This document shows positions 53,953-64,000 of a stretch of DNA of 64,000 nucleotides, one piece after another. The translations under genes and the position numbers were made by a program. The stretch comes from Viridibacterium sediminicola (GTDB taxonomy: Bacteria; Pseudomonadota; Gammaproteobacteria; Burkholderiales; Rhodocyclaceae), in the NCBI RefSeq assembly GCF_039631295.1, contig NZ_JBDIVE010000002.1, forward strand, positions 496,001-560,000, in the 5' to 3' direction. The notes under the pieces were generated by a model, which had not been told where the DNA came from, ran no database searches, and was given only the letters and a program-made list of their open reading frames with translations. The stretch's first letter is position 1; every line of letters begins with the position of its first letter.

Positions 53953-55106
53953 ACCGTCCTCTGCGCATCTCCCTCGTCACCGAAACCTGGCCCCCCGAAG
54001 TCAACGGCGTTGCGATGACGGTCTCGCGGCTGGTCGAGGGATTGCGCGAGCGCGGGCATCAAGTCCAGGTGGTGCGCCCACGCCAACGCAGCGACGGCGC
54101 AACGCAGCCGGACACGCAGCGGCCGGATGTGTTGATGCCCGGCCTGCCGCTACCCGGCTACAACGGCTTGCAATTCGGCCTGCCCGCCGGGCGCAGCTTG
54201 CGCCGGCTGTGGGAAAGTGATCGGCCGGATGTCGTACATGCCGTCACCGAAGGCCCGCTGGGCTGGTCGGCACTCAGCCAGGCACGCGCACTGCGCCTGC
54301 CGATCACATCGAGCTACCACACGCATTTCGATGGCTACAGCAAGCACTATGGCGCTGGCATCATCGGCCCGGTGATTGGCGCGGTACTGCGCCGCTTTCA
54401 CCGCCGCACTCTATCGACCATGGCACCGACCCGCGTGCTCGTCGACAGCCTCAGCCGCGCCAAGGTGCCCGGTGCGCGCCTGCTCGGCCGTGGGGTCGAT
54501 GTCGAACTGTTCCAGCCCGCCCGTCGTAGCCAGGCACTGCGCGAGCGCTGGGGCGCGGGCGATGAGGACCTGGTGGTGCTCAACGTCGGACGCCTGGCCG
54601 CAGAAAAGAATCTCAAACTCGCAGCCCGCGCCTTCGAAGCGATTCTTGCCAAGCATCCGCGCGCAAAAATGGTGTGGGTCGGTGACGGCCCTTCGCGTGC
54701 AACGCTGGCCAAACAGTTCCCCGCGCATGTGTTCACCGGCGCCAAGCGTGGTGAAGAGCTGGCTACGCATTACGCCAGCGCCGACATCTTTCTCTTCCCA
54801 AGCCTCACCGAAACTTATGGCAATGTCGTGCCCGAGGCGATGGCCAGCGGCCTGGCAGTGGTGTCGTACCACGACGCAGCAGCGGCCGAATTGATCAGCT
54901 CCGGCGTCCACGGCCTCACCGTAGCTGCCGGTGACGAGCAGGCCTTCGTCGCTGCTGCCGTGCAGATGGCTGACGACAGTGCCCTGCGCCACACGGCTCG
55001 CATCGCTGCGCGCGCGCGCGTCGAGCCGATCACTTGGGAGGCCGTCATTAGCGAATTCGAAAGCGTGCTGCGCGCCGCCTCGCGCGGTGAGCTGAAGCCC
55101 GACTAA
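53949..55106 (+). CDS. GT4-type glycosyltransferase (second of pair)
   Basis: A 385-residue GT-B glycosyltransferase starting ISLVTETWPPEVNGVAMTV, the start pattern of the GDP-mannose-dependent and sulfoquinovosyl-transferase-like (SqdX/MgtA) branch. The donor domain has LNVGRLAAEKNLKLA and the E-x7-E motif in LTETYGNVVPEAMASGLAV. The ATG overlaps the dgkA stop. It is only distantly similar to the first glycosyltransferase, so the two probably do successive or alternative steps rather than being a recent duplication. Confidence 0.85.
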   Translation: MNRPLRISLVTETWPPEVNGVAMTVSRLVEGLRERGHQVQVVRPRQRSDGATQPDTQRPDVLMPGLPLPGYNGLQFGLPAGRSLRRLWESDRPDVVHAVTEGPLGWSALSQARALRLPITSSYHTHFDGYSKHYGAGIIGPVIGAVLRRFHRRTLSTMAPTRVLVDSLSRAKVPGARLLGRGVDVELFQPARRSQALRERWGAGDEDLVVLNVGRLAAEKNLKLAARAFEAILAKHPRAKMVWVGDGPSRATLAKQFPAHVFTGAKRGEELATHYASADIFLFPSLTETYGNVVPEAMASGLAVVSYHDAAAAELISSGVHGLTVAAGDEQAFVAAAVQMADDSALRHTARIAARARVEPITWEAVISEFESVLRAASRGELKPD

Positions 55107-55135
55107 GCATGTAAAACCGGATTAATCCTGAAATG

Positions 55136-55801
55136 TCAGCCTGCGCGCGCCTCACGCATCAAGCTTTTCACTTCCTCCACCGTTCGCAACTGTCCACCTA
55201 GATGCATAACAGCGTGGCAGTTCGGACAAACGGGAATCAAGTCGGCTATTGGATCAACCAAGTAGGCTGATCCAATAAGTGATAAGGGAACGAGGTGATG
55301 CACATGTATAAATCCGCGCGCGCACTCACCGTACACCGCCTCAAAATCAAATCCACAAACACTGCATGCATAACCATGATGACGCAAACAAGCTAAGCGT
55401 GCGTCTGGATTACGCTCGTATTCATTAAGCACGAGAACACGAGTAGCTCCTTCTAGGAATTGAGCACTCCGCCCTTCAAGCCTCTCTGCTAATGGCTGCG
55501 GAACAACAGCACGACCGGGACGCAAGTCACCGGAAGACTTGACAGCCTCTATATCTTTAAAAGTCGCTCGATAATTTTCAGGACTTAATTTGCATAGACG
55601 GCTTCTTCGCACATGCTGAAAGTGTGCCGCCACACCACCCGAAGCACGCGCTCGAAGAGGTCTTACCGGCTCGCCACATTCGACACAAAAAAATAATGCG
55701 CTGGCCGACCCGGCCTCTTTTCGCATATCTCGTATTTCGATGGCTCGCTCAATAGAAATTAAAGCTCCCTCGAACAAACACATCTGGGTTGCATTTCCCA
55801 T
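55136..55801 (-). CDS. HNH endonuclease-domain protein
   Basis: A 221-residue protein. The C-terminal domain is an HNH nuclease: CSVCGFDFEAVYG, then HVHHLVPLS and IPVCPNCHAVMH, with two CxxC zinc pairs and the catalytic His. The N-terminal part has its own Cys pair (FFCVECGEPV) followed by AHFQHVRRSRLC, a possible second zinc site. The gene is clearly lower in G+C than its neighbours and stands alone between the glycosyltransferase operon and lpdA, so it was probably acquired. It could be a restriction-type or homing-type nuclease; no methylase is beside it. ATG 55801 was chosen; 55822 is an alternative. Confidence 0.8.
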   Translation of the reverse strand: MGNATQMCLFEGALISIERAIEIRDMRKEAGSASALFFCVECGEPVRPLRARASGGVAAHFQHVRRSRLCKLSPENYRATFKDIEAVKSSGDLRPGRAVVPQPLAERLEGRSAQFLEGATRVLVLNEYERNPDARLACLRHHGYACSVCGFDFEAVYGECARGFIHVHHLVPLSLIGSAYLVDPIADLIPVCPNCHAVMHLGGQLRTVEEVKSLMREARAG

Positions 55802-55842
55802 AATGCCCTCGCAACGAGACACCTACTTTTAGTAGAACGCTC

Positions 55843-55876
55843 AAACAAAAGGCTGCCCGAGAGCAGCCTTTTGTTT
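55843..55876 (-). terminator. Terminator of the pyruvate dehydrogenase operon
   Basis: AAACAAAAGGCTGC (55843-55856) pairs perfectly with GCAGCCTTTTGTTT (55863-55876) around a 6-base loop. It is just downstream of lpdA and upstream of the HNH gene on the same strand. Confidence 0.92.
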
Positions 55877-55894
55877 GCCAAGTAACTTCGCCGA

Positions 55895-57685
55895 TTACTT
55901 CTTTCGCATCGGCGGCAAGTCGGTACAAGTCCCTTCAAACACCTCCGCCGCCATGCCGATCGACTCACCCAAGGTGGGGTGCGGGTGGATGGTCTTGGCG
56001 ATATCGACCGGGTCGGCACCCATTTCGATCGCCAGCGCCACTTCACCGATCATGTCGCCTGCGTTGGGGCCGACGATGCCGCCGCCGATCACGCGATGCG
56101 TCTCTTCATCGAAGATCAGCTTGGTAAAACCATAATCGCAACCATTTGCCACGGCGCGACCAGAAGCCGCCCACGGGAACTTGCCAACGCCAATCTTGCG
56201 GCCTGCGGCCTTGGCTTCGGCTTCCGTCACGCCCACCCAGGCCACTTCCGGCTCGGTGTAGGCCACGCCCGGAATGACCGAGGCATCGAAGAAGCGCTTC
56301 TGTCCCGCTGCGACTTCTGCCGCCACGTGGGCTTCATGCACGCCCTTGTGCGCCAGCATCGGCTGACCGACGATGTCGCCGATGGCGAAGATGTGCGGCA
56401 CATTGGTGCGCTGCTGCTTGTCGACCGGGATGAAGCCACGGTCGGTCACCAGCACGCCAGCCTTCTCGGCGCTGATCTTCTTGCCATTCGGGCTACGGCC
56501 CACGGCCACCAGCACGAGGTCGTACTTCTGCTCGTCGGCCGGCGCCTGCTCACCTTCGAACTTGACGAGGATGCCATCCGGGCGAACCGTGACGCCGACC
56601 GTGCGCGTCTTCAGCATGATCTTGTCAAAGCGGTGCAGGTTCTGCTTTTCCCAGACCTTGACGAGGTCGCGATCCGGGCCGGCCATCAGACCGTCAGCCA
56701 TTTCGACGACGTCGATACGTGCGCCCAGGGTGGAATACACCGTGGCCATTTCCAGGCCGATGATGCCACCGCCGATGACCAGCATGCGCTTGGGAATCTG
56801 GCGCAATTCGAGTGCGCCGGTGGAGTCCACGATGCGCGGATCTTCGGGCACGAAGGGCAGCTTCACGACCGAGGAGCCCGCCGCGATGATGCACTTCTGG
56901 AACTTGATCACCTTCTTCTCGCCAGTGCGCGTCTGGCCTTCGCCAGCCGTCGCCTCGACCTCCAGATGGTAGGCATCGAGGAAGTTGCCGTAGCCACGCA
57001 CAACTTCAACCTTGCGTGCCTTGGCCATGCCAGCCAGGCCCGTGCTCATCTTGGTGATGACCTTTTCCTTGTGGGCACGCAGGCGGTCGATGTCGACCTT
57101 GGGCGAGTCGAAGGTCACGCCGACGTCTGCAAAGTGCGAAGCCTCGTCGATGACATTGGCCACGTGCAGCAGCGCCTTGGAAGGAATACAACCGACATTC
57201 AGACACACGCCGCCGAGCGTTGCGTAGCGCTCCACCAGCACCGTCTTCATGCCCAGGTCGGCCGAGCGGAAGGCGGCCGAATAGCCGCCAGGGCCGGCGC
57301 CGAGTACCAGCATGTCGGTTTCGATATCCACCTTGCCACTGTAGCTGCCCGCCGCGCCGGGCGCGCTGGCAGGTGCGGCAGCAGCCGGAGCGGCCGGTGC
57401 CGCAGCGGGCGCTGCAGGCTTGGGCGCTTCAGCCGGTGCGCCCGCGACGGCGTCGACGATCAGCAGCACCGAACCTTCGGCCACACGGTCACCGACCTTG
57501 ACGACGATCTGCTTGATCACGCCTGCCGTGGTCGACGGCACTTCCATCGTCGCCTTGTCGGACTCGAGCGATGCGATCGGATCATCGACACTGATGGTAT
57601 CGCCAGGCTTGACGAAAACCTCAATGACGGGGACATCCTTGAAGTCGCCGATATCGGGGACTTTCACTTCAACGAGTTGGCTCAT
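55895..57685 (-). CDS. lpdA: Dihydrolipoamide dehydrogenase with N-terminal lipoyl domain (E3)
   Basis: A 596-residue flavoprotein that reoxidises dihydrolipoamide on E2 with NAD. It begins with a lipoyl domain (ESDKATMEVPS, Lys about residue 46), then an Ala/Pro linker (about 85-115), then the disulfide oxidoreductase with GAGPGGYSAAFR, the redox pair in GVCLNVGCIPSKALLH and a dimer domain with the His-Pro pair (HPHPTLGE). The extra lipoyl domain is a known feature of betaproteobacterial and neisserial E3. The ATG at 57685 has GGAG upstream. Last gene of aceE-aceF-lpdA. Confidence 0.96.
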   Translation of the reverse strand: MSQLVEVKVPDIGDFKDVPVIEVFVKPGDTISVDDPIASLESDKATMEVPSTTAGVIKQIVVKVGDRVAEGSVLLIVDAVAGAPAEAPKPAAPAAAPAAPAAAAPASAPGAAGSYSGKVDIETDMLVLGAGPGGYSAAFRSADLGMKTVLVERYATLGGVCLNVGCIPSKALLHVANVIDEASHFADVGVTFDSPKVDIDRLRAHKEKVITKMSTGLAGMAKARKVEVVRGYGNFLDAYHLEVEATAGEGQTRTGEKKVIKFQKCIIAAGSSVVKLPFVPEDPRIVDSTGALELRQIPKRMLVIGGGIIGLEMATVYSTLGARIDVVEMADGLMAGPDRDLVKVWEKQNLHRFDKIMLKTRTVGVTVRPDGILVKFEGEQAPADEQKYDLVLVAVGRSPNGKKISAEKAGVLVTDRGFIPVDKQQRTNVPHIFAIGDIVGQPMLAHKGVHEAHVAAEVAAGQKRFFDASVIPGVAYTEPEVAWVGVTEAEAKAAGRKIGVGKFPWAASGRAVANGCDYGFTKLIFDEETHRVIGGGIVGPNAGDMIGEVALAIEMGADPVDIAKTIHPHPTLGESIGMAAEVFEGTCTDLPPMRKK

Positions 57686-57860
57686 CTTTTCTCCTGGGGC
57701 CAAGGCCAGCACCGCGTCGGGCGTGCGCTAGCTTGCTGCACATCACCGGCGGCGCCTTGACGCCTAGCTCATCAATTTTGAGGAACGGGGAACGCGCGGG
57801 GATCGCGGCGGCGTCAAACACAGCGCCGGCATCCTGGCTCGCGCCCCGTTTCCTTCGTCC

Positions 57861-59516
57861 TTACAGCAGTACGCGACGGAAGTCCTGCAGCACGCCCGCG
57901 AAGTAGGCATTGAAGCGTGCGGCTTCGGCCCCATCGATGACGCGGTGATCCCAGGACAGCGACAGCGGCAGGATCAGGCGCGGCACGAACTGCTTGCCGT
58001 CCCACACCGGACGCGTCGCCGACTTGCAGACGCCCATGATCGCCACTTCCGGCGCGTTGATGATCGGCGTGAAGTAGGTGCCGCCAATGCCGCCCAGCGA
58101 GCTGATCGAGAAGCAACCGCCCTGCATCTGGTCCGGCTTGAGCTTGCCGTCGCGCGCCAGCTTGGCCAGCTCGCCCATTTCCTTGGCGATCTCGACCACG
58201 CCCTTCTTGTCCGCGTCCTTGATCACCGGCACCATCAGGCCATTCGGCGTATCTGCCGCGAAGCCGATGTTGTAGTACTGCTTGAAGATCAGGTTGTCGC
58301 CATCGAGCGAGGCATTGAAGCTGGGGAATTTCTTCAGCGCAGCCACGGCAGCCTTGATCATGAAGGCCAGCATGGTGAGCTTGGTACCGCTCTTCTCCAG
58401 CTCCTTGTTCATCTGCACACGGAAGGCTTCCAGATCGGTAATGTCCGCGTCGTCATGATTGGTGACGTGCGGGATGACCACCCAGTTGCGGTGCAGATTG
58501 GCGCCGGAAATCTTCTTGATGCGCGACAGCGGCTTGGTTTCGATGGCGCCGAACTTGCTGAAATCAACCTTCGGCCAGGGCAGCAGGTTGAGCTCGCCAC
58601 CACCGCTGGCGGCGGCCGGTGCGGCGCTGACGGCACCGGACGCGACCTGGGCCATCACGCCCTTGACGAAGTTCTGCACGTCCGATTGCAGGATGCGGCC
58701 CTTCGGACCCGTACCCGGCACGCGGCTGACATCAACGCCCAACTCACGCGCGAACTGGCGCACCGAGGGGCTGGCGTGTGCCTTGCCGGCCGGCGCAGTG
58801 GCCACTGCCGGCGCGGCGACAGGAGCCGCCACCGGAGCGGGTGCAGGCGCGGCCACCGCAGCAGGTGCCGCAGCAGGCGCTGCGACCGGAGCAGGCGCAG
58901 GCGCGGCAGCTGCCGGTGCAGCACCCGCCGCTTCGACCACCACCACGACGGCGCCTTCGCCGACGCGATCACCGACCTTGACCTTGATTTCCTTGACGAT
59001 ACCGCCGCTGGACGCCGGCACTTCCATCGTCGCCTTGTCGGATTCCAGCGCCACCAGCGGTGCATCCGCCGCAATGCTGTCGCCGACCTTGACGAAAATC
59101 TCGATGACCGGAACGTCCTTGAAGTCACCGATGTCCGGCACCTTCAGTTCAACCAGACCACCCGCGCTTGCCGCTGCCGGCGCTGCCACCGGAGCAGGTG
59201 CAGGCGCTGCAGCCACCGGAGCGGGCGCGCTGGGCGCCGGCGCAGCAGCAGCCGGTGCAGGAGCAGCGGCGGCCGCCGCCGCTTCGAGGAGCATCACCAG
59301 TGCACCTTCGCCGACGCGATCACCAAGCTTGACGCGCAGCTCCTTGACCACGCCGGCAGCCGGGCTGGGCACATCCATGGTGGCCTTGTCGGACTCGAGG
59401 GTCAGCAGGGCGTCGTCCGCCTTCACGGTATCGCCGACCTTGACGAAGATCTCGATGACAGGCACATCCTTCAAATCCCCGATGTCGGGGATTTTGACTT
59501 CGATGAGTTGACTCAT
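57861..59516 (-). CDS. aceF: Dihydrolipoamide acetyltransferase (E2 of pyruvate dehydrogenase)
   Basis: A 551-residue core enzyme with two lipoyl domains (ESDKATMDVPSP, about residues 40-55, and ESDKATMEVPAS, about 155-170), each followed by a long Ala/Pro linker. A peripheral-subunit-binding domain (SPSVRQFARELGVDVSRV) and the catalytic acetyltransferase domain ending LSWDHRVIDGAEAARF with the active-site His follow. The lipoyl domains are close repeats of each other and of the one in lpdA. Second gene of the operon. Confidence 0.97.
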   Translation of the reverse strand: MSQLIEVKIPDIGDLKDVPVIEIFVKVGDTVKADDALLTLESDKATMDVPSPAAGVVKELRVKLGDRVGEGALVMLLEAAAAAAAPAPAAAAPAPSAPAPVAAAPAPAPVAAPAAASAGGLVELKVPDIGDFKDVPVIEIFVKVGDSIAADAPLVALESDKATMEVPASSGGIVKEIKVKVGDRVGEGAVVVVVEAAGAAPAAAAPAPAPVAAPAAAPAAVAAPAPAPVAAPVAAPAVATAPAGKAHASPSVRQFARELGVDVSRVPGTGPKGRILQSDVQNFVKGVMAQVASGAVSAAPAAASGGGELNLLPWPKVDFSKFGAIETKPLSRIKKISGANLHRNWVVIPHVTNHDDADITDLEAFRVQMNKELEKSGTKLTMLAFMIKAAVAALKKFPSFNASLDGDNLIFKQYYNIGFAADTPNGLMVPVIKDADKKGVVEIAKEMGELAKLARDGKLKPDQMQGGCFSISSLGGIGGTYFTPIINAPEVAIMGVCKSATRPVWDGKQFVPRLILPLSLSWDHRVIDGAEAARFNAYFAGVLQDFRRVLL

Positions 59517-59612
59517 ATCTTTTTCCTAGCGAGGAGCGAGGAGTGAGGCGCGAGAAGCCTGGCATGCGCTCGGTCAGGCCGAGACGCATGCACAGCGCAG
59601 GCGCCTCGCTCA

Positions 59613-62285
<2,673 letters not shown>

Positions 62286-62744
62286 CTTGCTTCTCCTCTG
62301 TGGGCGTTGATTATCCGACCGGGCCGGGGGAAGCCCATGAACGGACGTTACGTTTCATCCAGCGGCCAATCCGCTGACCAAGCATGTGCTGCACGTCAAG
62401 AAACCATGTCATCATCATGACAACGGTTGGGTGACCGGTGATACTGCGCGCTCGCCAAAACGGGCCGCGCCGCGACCCAAGCCGCAAAATAACGCAATTC
62501 CCGGTACTGCCGACGCTCGTCGATTTCACAATATAAAACACTAATCCACGCTATGCAACAGGCTTTTGACTCGAAAGAAGAGAACTTTCTTTTACGAAAC
62601 AATATGTTGCGGCGCAACATGAAAATTGGATGCTGCAAACAGCCCCGCAGCAAACAACAAAAACACAGCAAACACACGAAGTTGCGCACTCAGGCATAAA
62701 ATCGCGGACTAATCACTTACCGACAGCCACGTGGCGCGCTTCGA
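62286..62744. promoter_or_regulatory. Divergent regulatory region between aceE and the PAS sensor gene
   Basis: About 460 bases without a gene. It contains TGTCAT-CATC-ATGACA (62406-62421) and a 17-base palindrome ATGTTGCG-G-CGCAACAT (62604-62620). The second half (62520-62720) is AT-rich. The palindromes are good operator candidates for a regulator of the pyruvate dehydrogenase operon or of the divergent sensor gene; I cannot name the regulator. Confidence 0.55.
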
Positions 62745-64000
62745 ATGCCTACTCCCAGATCGCAGAGCAAACCTGCAGAACGGATCTTGCCGCTGGAAGA
62801 GCAGACCAGTAACGCTCGCGAAATCCGCGCGCCCGCTCTGTCACTGGTGATCATCGGCATCGCCATCCTGATCGGCCTGATCTGGATCACCAACCGTTCG
62901 CTCAGCACCGCAGGCGACGCACATAACGACGCACTTTCGCTGCTGCTGATCCTCTCGCTGCTGGCGGTAGCGGGCTGGAGCCTATGGACGGCGCGCGAAC
63001 AGCAACGCCGCCTGGCCTCCATCGCCGATGAGCGCGACCAGATATTCGCCTTGTCACTGGACCTTCTCTGCGTGCTGGGCCTCGACGGACGCGTACGCCG
63101 CGCCAATCCGGCGTTTCTCAACGTGCTGGGACAGCGGCCCGACCATCTCCCCGAAAAATCACTGCTCAGCCTGGTCCATCCGGACGATGCGCAGATCGTG
63201 CTGGCCGCCCTGCACCAGCTGTCCAGTGGCCGCGCCAGCAACTTCGAAGTGCGTTGCCGCTGCGGTGATGGCAGCTACAAATGGCTGTCATGGAGCGCCA
63301 ACCCGGTACGTGGCGAAGGGCGCATCTACGCAGTGGCGCACGATGTCTCGGCACGCCGCGTGACCGAAGACGCCCTGCGTGCCGAGACCGCCTTCCGCAA
63401 AGCCATGGAGGAATCGGTGTCGACGGGCTTGCGTGCGATCGATCTGAGCGGGCGCATCATCTACGTCAATCGCGCCTTCTGCGAGCTGACTGGACGCAGC
63501 GCCGACGAGCTGATCAACTCCTCGCCACCTTTTGCCTACTGGCCAGAAGAAGAACACAAGGAGAACTGGCACAAGCTCGCCCTATGCCTGTCGGGCAAGG
63601 CGCCGCGCGAAGGCTTCGAAAGCCGCATCCGCCGCGCCAATGGCGAAACCCTGGACGTGCGCCTGCACGAATCCCCGCTGGTCGACGCCAAGGGCGTGCA
63701 GACCGGCTGGATGTCGGCGATGACCGACATCACCGAATCGCGCCGCGCCCGCGGCCACCTCGAAGCCTCGTACGAACGTTTCACCGCCGTGCTCGACGGT
63801 CTGGACGCTGCTGTCTATGTGGTAGACGTAGCCAGCAACGAGGTGCTGTATGCCAACCGTGCCTTCCTGCGCCGCAAGGACGATAGCGAAATCCTCGGCC
63901 ACGACGGCCTGGCCATCCCGCGCCCGGAGCTCGGCGACTATCTGATCGATCCGCGCAACCTGAGCCACGAACAATTGCCGCGCGAACTCTTCGATGGCGA
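62745..64000 (+). CDS. Membrane PAS-domain sensor protein, N-terminal part (3' end outside window)
   Basis: The frame starts at ATG 62745 and stays open to the last base, giving 418 residues without stop. Two hydrophobic segments (about residues 31-48 and 63-79) with a very short loop anchor it. At least three PAS domains follow: one from about residue 95 (LLCVLGLDGRVRRANPAF), one from about 215 (TGLRAIDLSGRIIYVNRAF) and one from about 342 (DAAVYVVDVASNEVLYANRAF). The output domain lies beyond the window and is probably a histidine kinase or diguanylate cyclase. It is divergent from aceE and may respond to redox or carbon state; that is inference. Confidence 0.8.
   Translation, partial: MPTPRSQSKPAERILPLEEQTSNAREIRAPALSLVIIGIAILIGLIWITNRSLSTAGDAHNDALSLLLILSLLAVAGWSLWTAREQQRRLASIADERDQIFALSLDLLCVLGLDGRVRRANPAFLNVLGQRPDHLPEKSLLSLVHPDDAQIVLAALHQLSSGRASNFEVRCRCGDGSYKWLSWSANPVRGEGRIYAVAHDVSARRVTEDALRAETAFRKAMEESVSTGLRAIDLSGRIIYVNRAFCELTGRSADELINSSPPFAYWPEEEHKENWHKLALCLSGKAPREGFESRIRRANGETLDVRLHESPLVDAKGVQTGWMSAMTDITESRRARGHLEASYERFTAVLDGLDAAVYVVDVASNEVLYANRAFLRRKDDSEILGHDGLAIPRPELGDYLIDPRNLSHEQLPRELFDG

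Overview
The window reads as a chromosomal segment of a GC-rich betaproteobacterium, most likely a member of the Rhodocyclales (Azoarcus/Thauera relatives). The support is a leuS-lptE-holA...proA core, an rpsU-yqeY-dnaG-rpoD macromolecular-synthesis cluster, an aceE-aceF-lpdA operon whose lpdA carries its own lipoyl domain, an H-NS protein with an Ala/Lys-rich linker, and a tRNA with anticodon CAT interrupted by a 205-nt group I intron of the type known from Azoarcus tRNA-Ile(CAU).

Layout. 1-5.6 kb: 3' end of a succinate-semialdehyde dehydrogenase gene, uvrD (-), and a triple-PAS hybrid histidine kinase. 5.6-15.9 kb: leuS, an internally shortened MerR/GyrI-type regulator with an intact operator-like palindrome, lptE, holA, an orphan PotD-like binding protein, an MFS exporter, a DUF1345 membrane protein, a 231-bp inverted-repeat element, proA, a tiny membrane protein and ogt. 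15.9-20 kb: a XerD-like recombinase, an H-NS gene, folB, plsY, tsaD. 20-25.1 kb: rpsU, yqeY, dnaG, rpoD and the intron-split tRNA. 25.2-26.5 kb: an AT-richer two-gene islet (DUF488 protein and an unknown protein, convergent and overlapping). 26.8-34.8 kb: the methylcitrate cycle for propionate, prpBCDE on the minus strand with the sigma-54 activator prpR divergent, and a well-spaced -24/-12 promoter in front of prpB. 34.9-37.8 kb: phosphoglucomutase and a sugar nucleotidyltransferase. 37.9-43.9 kb: a complete family-5 (peptide/oligosaccharide) ABC importer. 44.4-48.2 kb: an HD-GYP response regulator and a hybrid kinase. 48.2-51.4 kb: phoU, rpiA, a DUF937 protein, and an acetyl-CoA acetyltransferase. 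51.5-55.1 kb: a tight operon of a metallophosphoesterase, two GT4-type glycosyltransferases and dgkA, which may form a membrane-lipid remodelling cassette. 55.1-55.8 kb: an AT-rich HNH nuclease gene. 55.9-62.3 kb: the pyruvate dehydrogenase operon. 62.7-64 kb: the start of a membrane PAS-domain sensor that runs off the window.

Functionally the window joins core information processing with central carbon metabolism around acetyl-CoA and propionyl-CoA (pyruvate dehydrogenase, thiolase, methylcitrate cycle) and with envelope lipid/sugar metabolism. The most notable items are the tRNA group I intron, the glycosyltransferase/lipid cassette, the miniature inverted-repeat element next to proA, the collapsed MerR-GyrI protein, and the DUF488 islet next to the tRNA. 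Gene names are from recognition of protein sequence; no database search was run.
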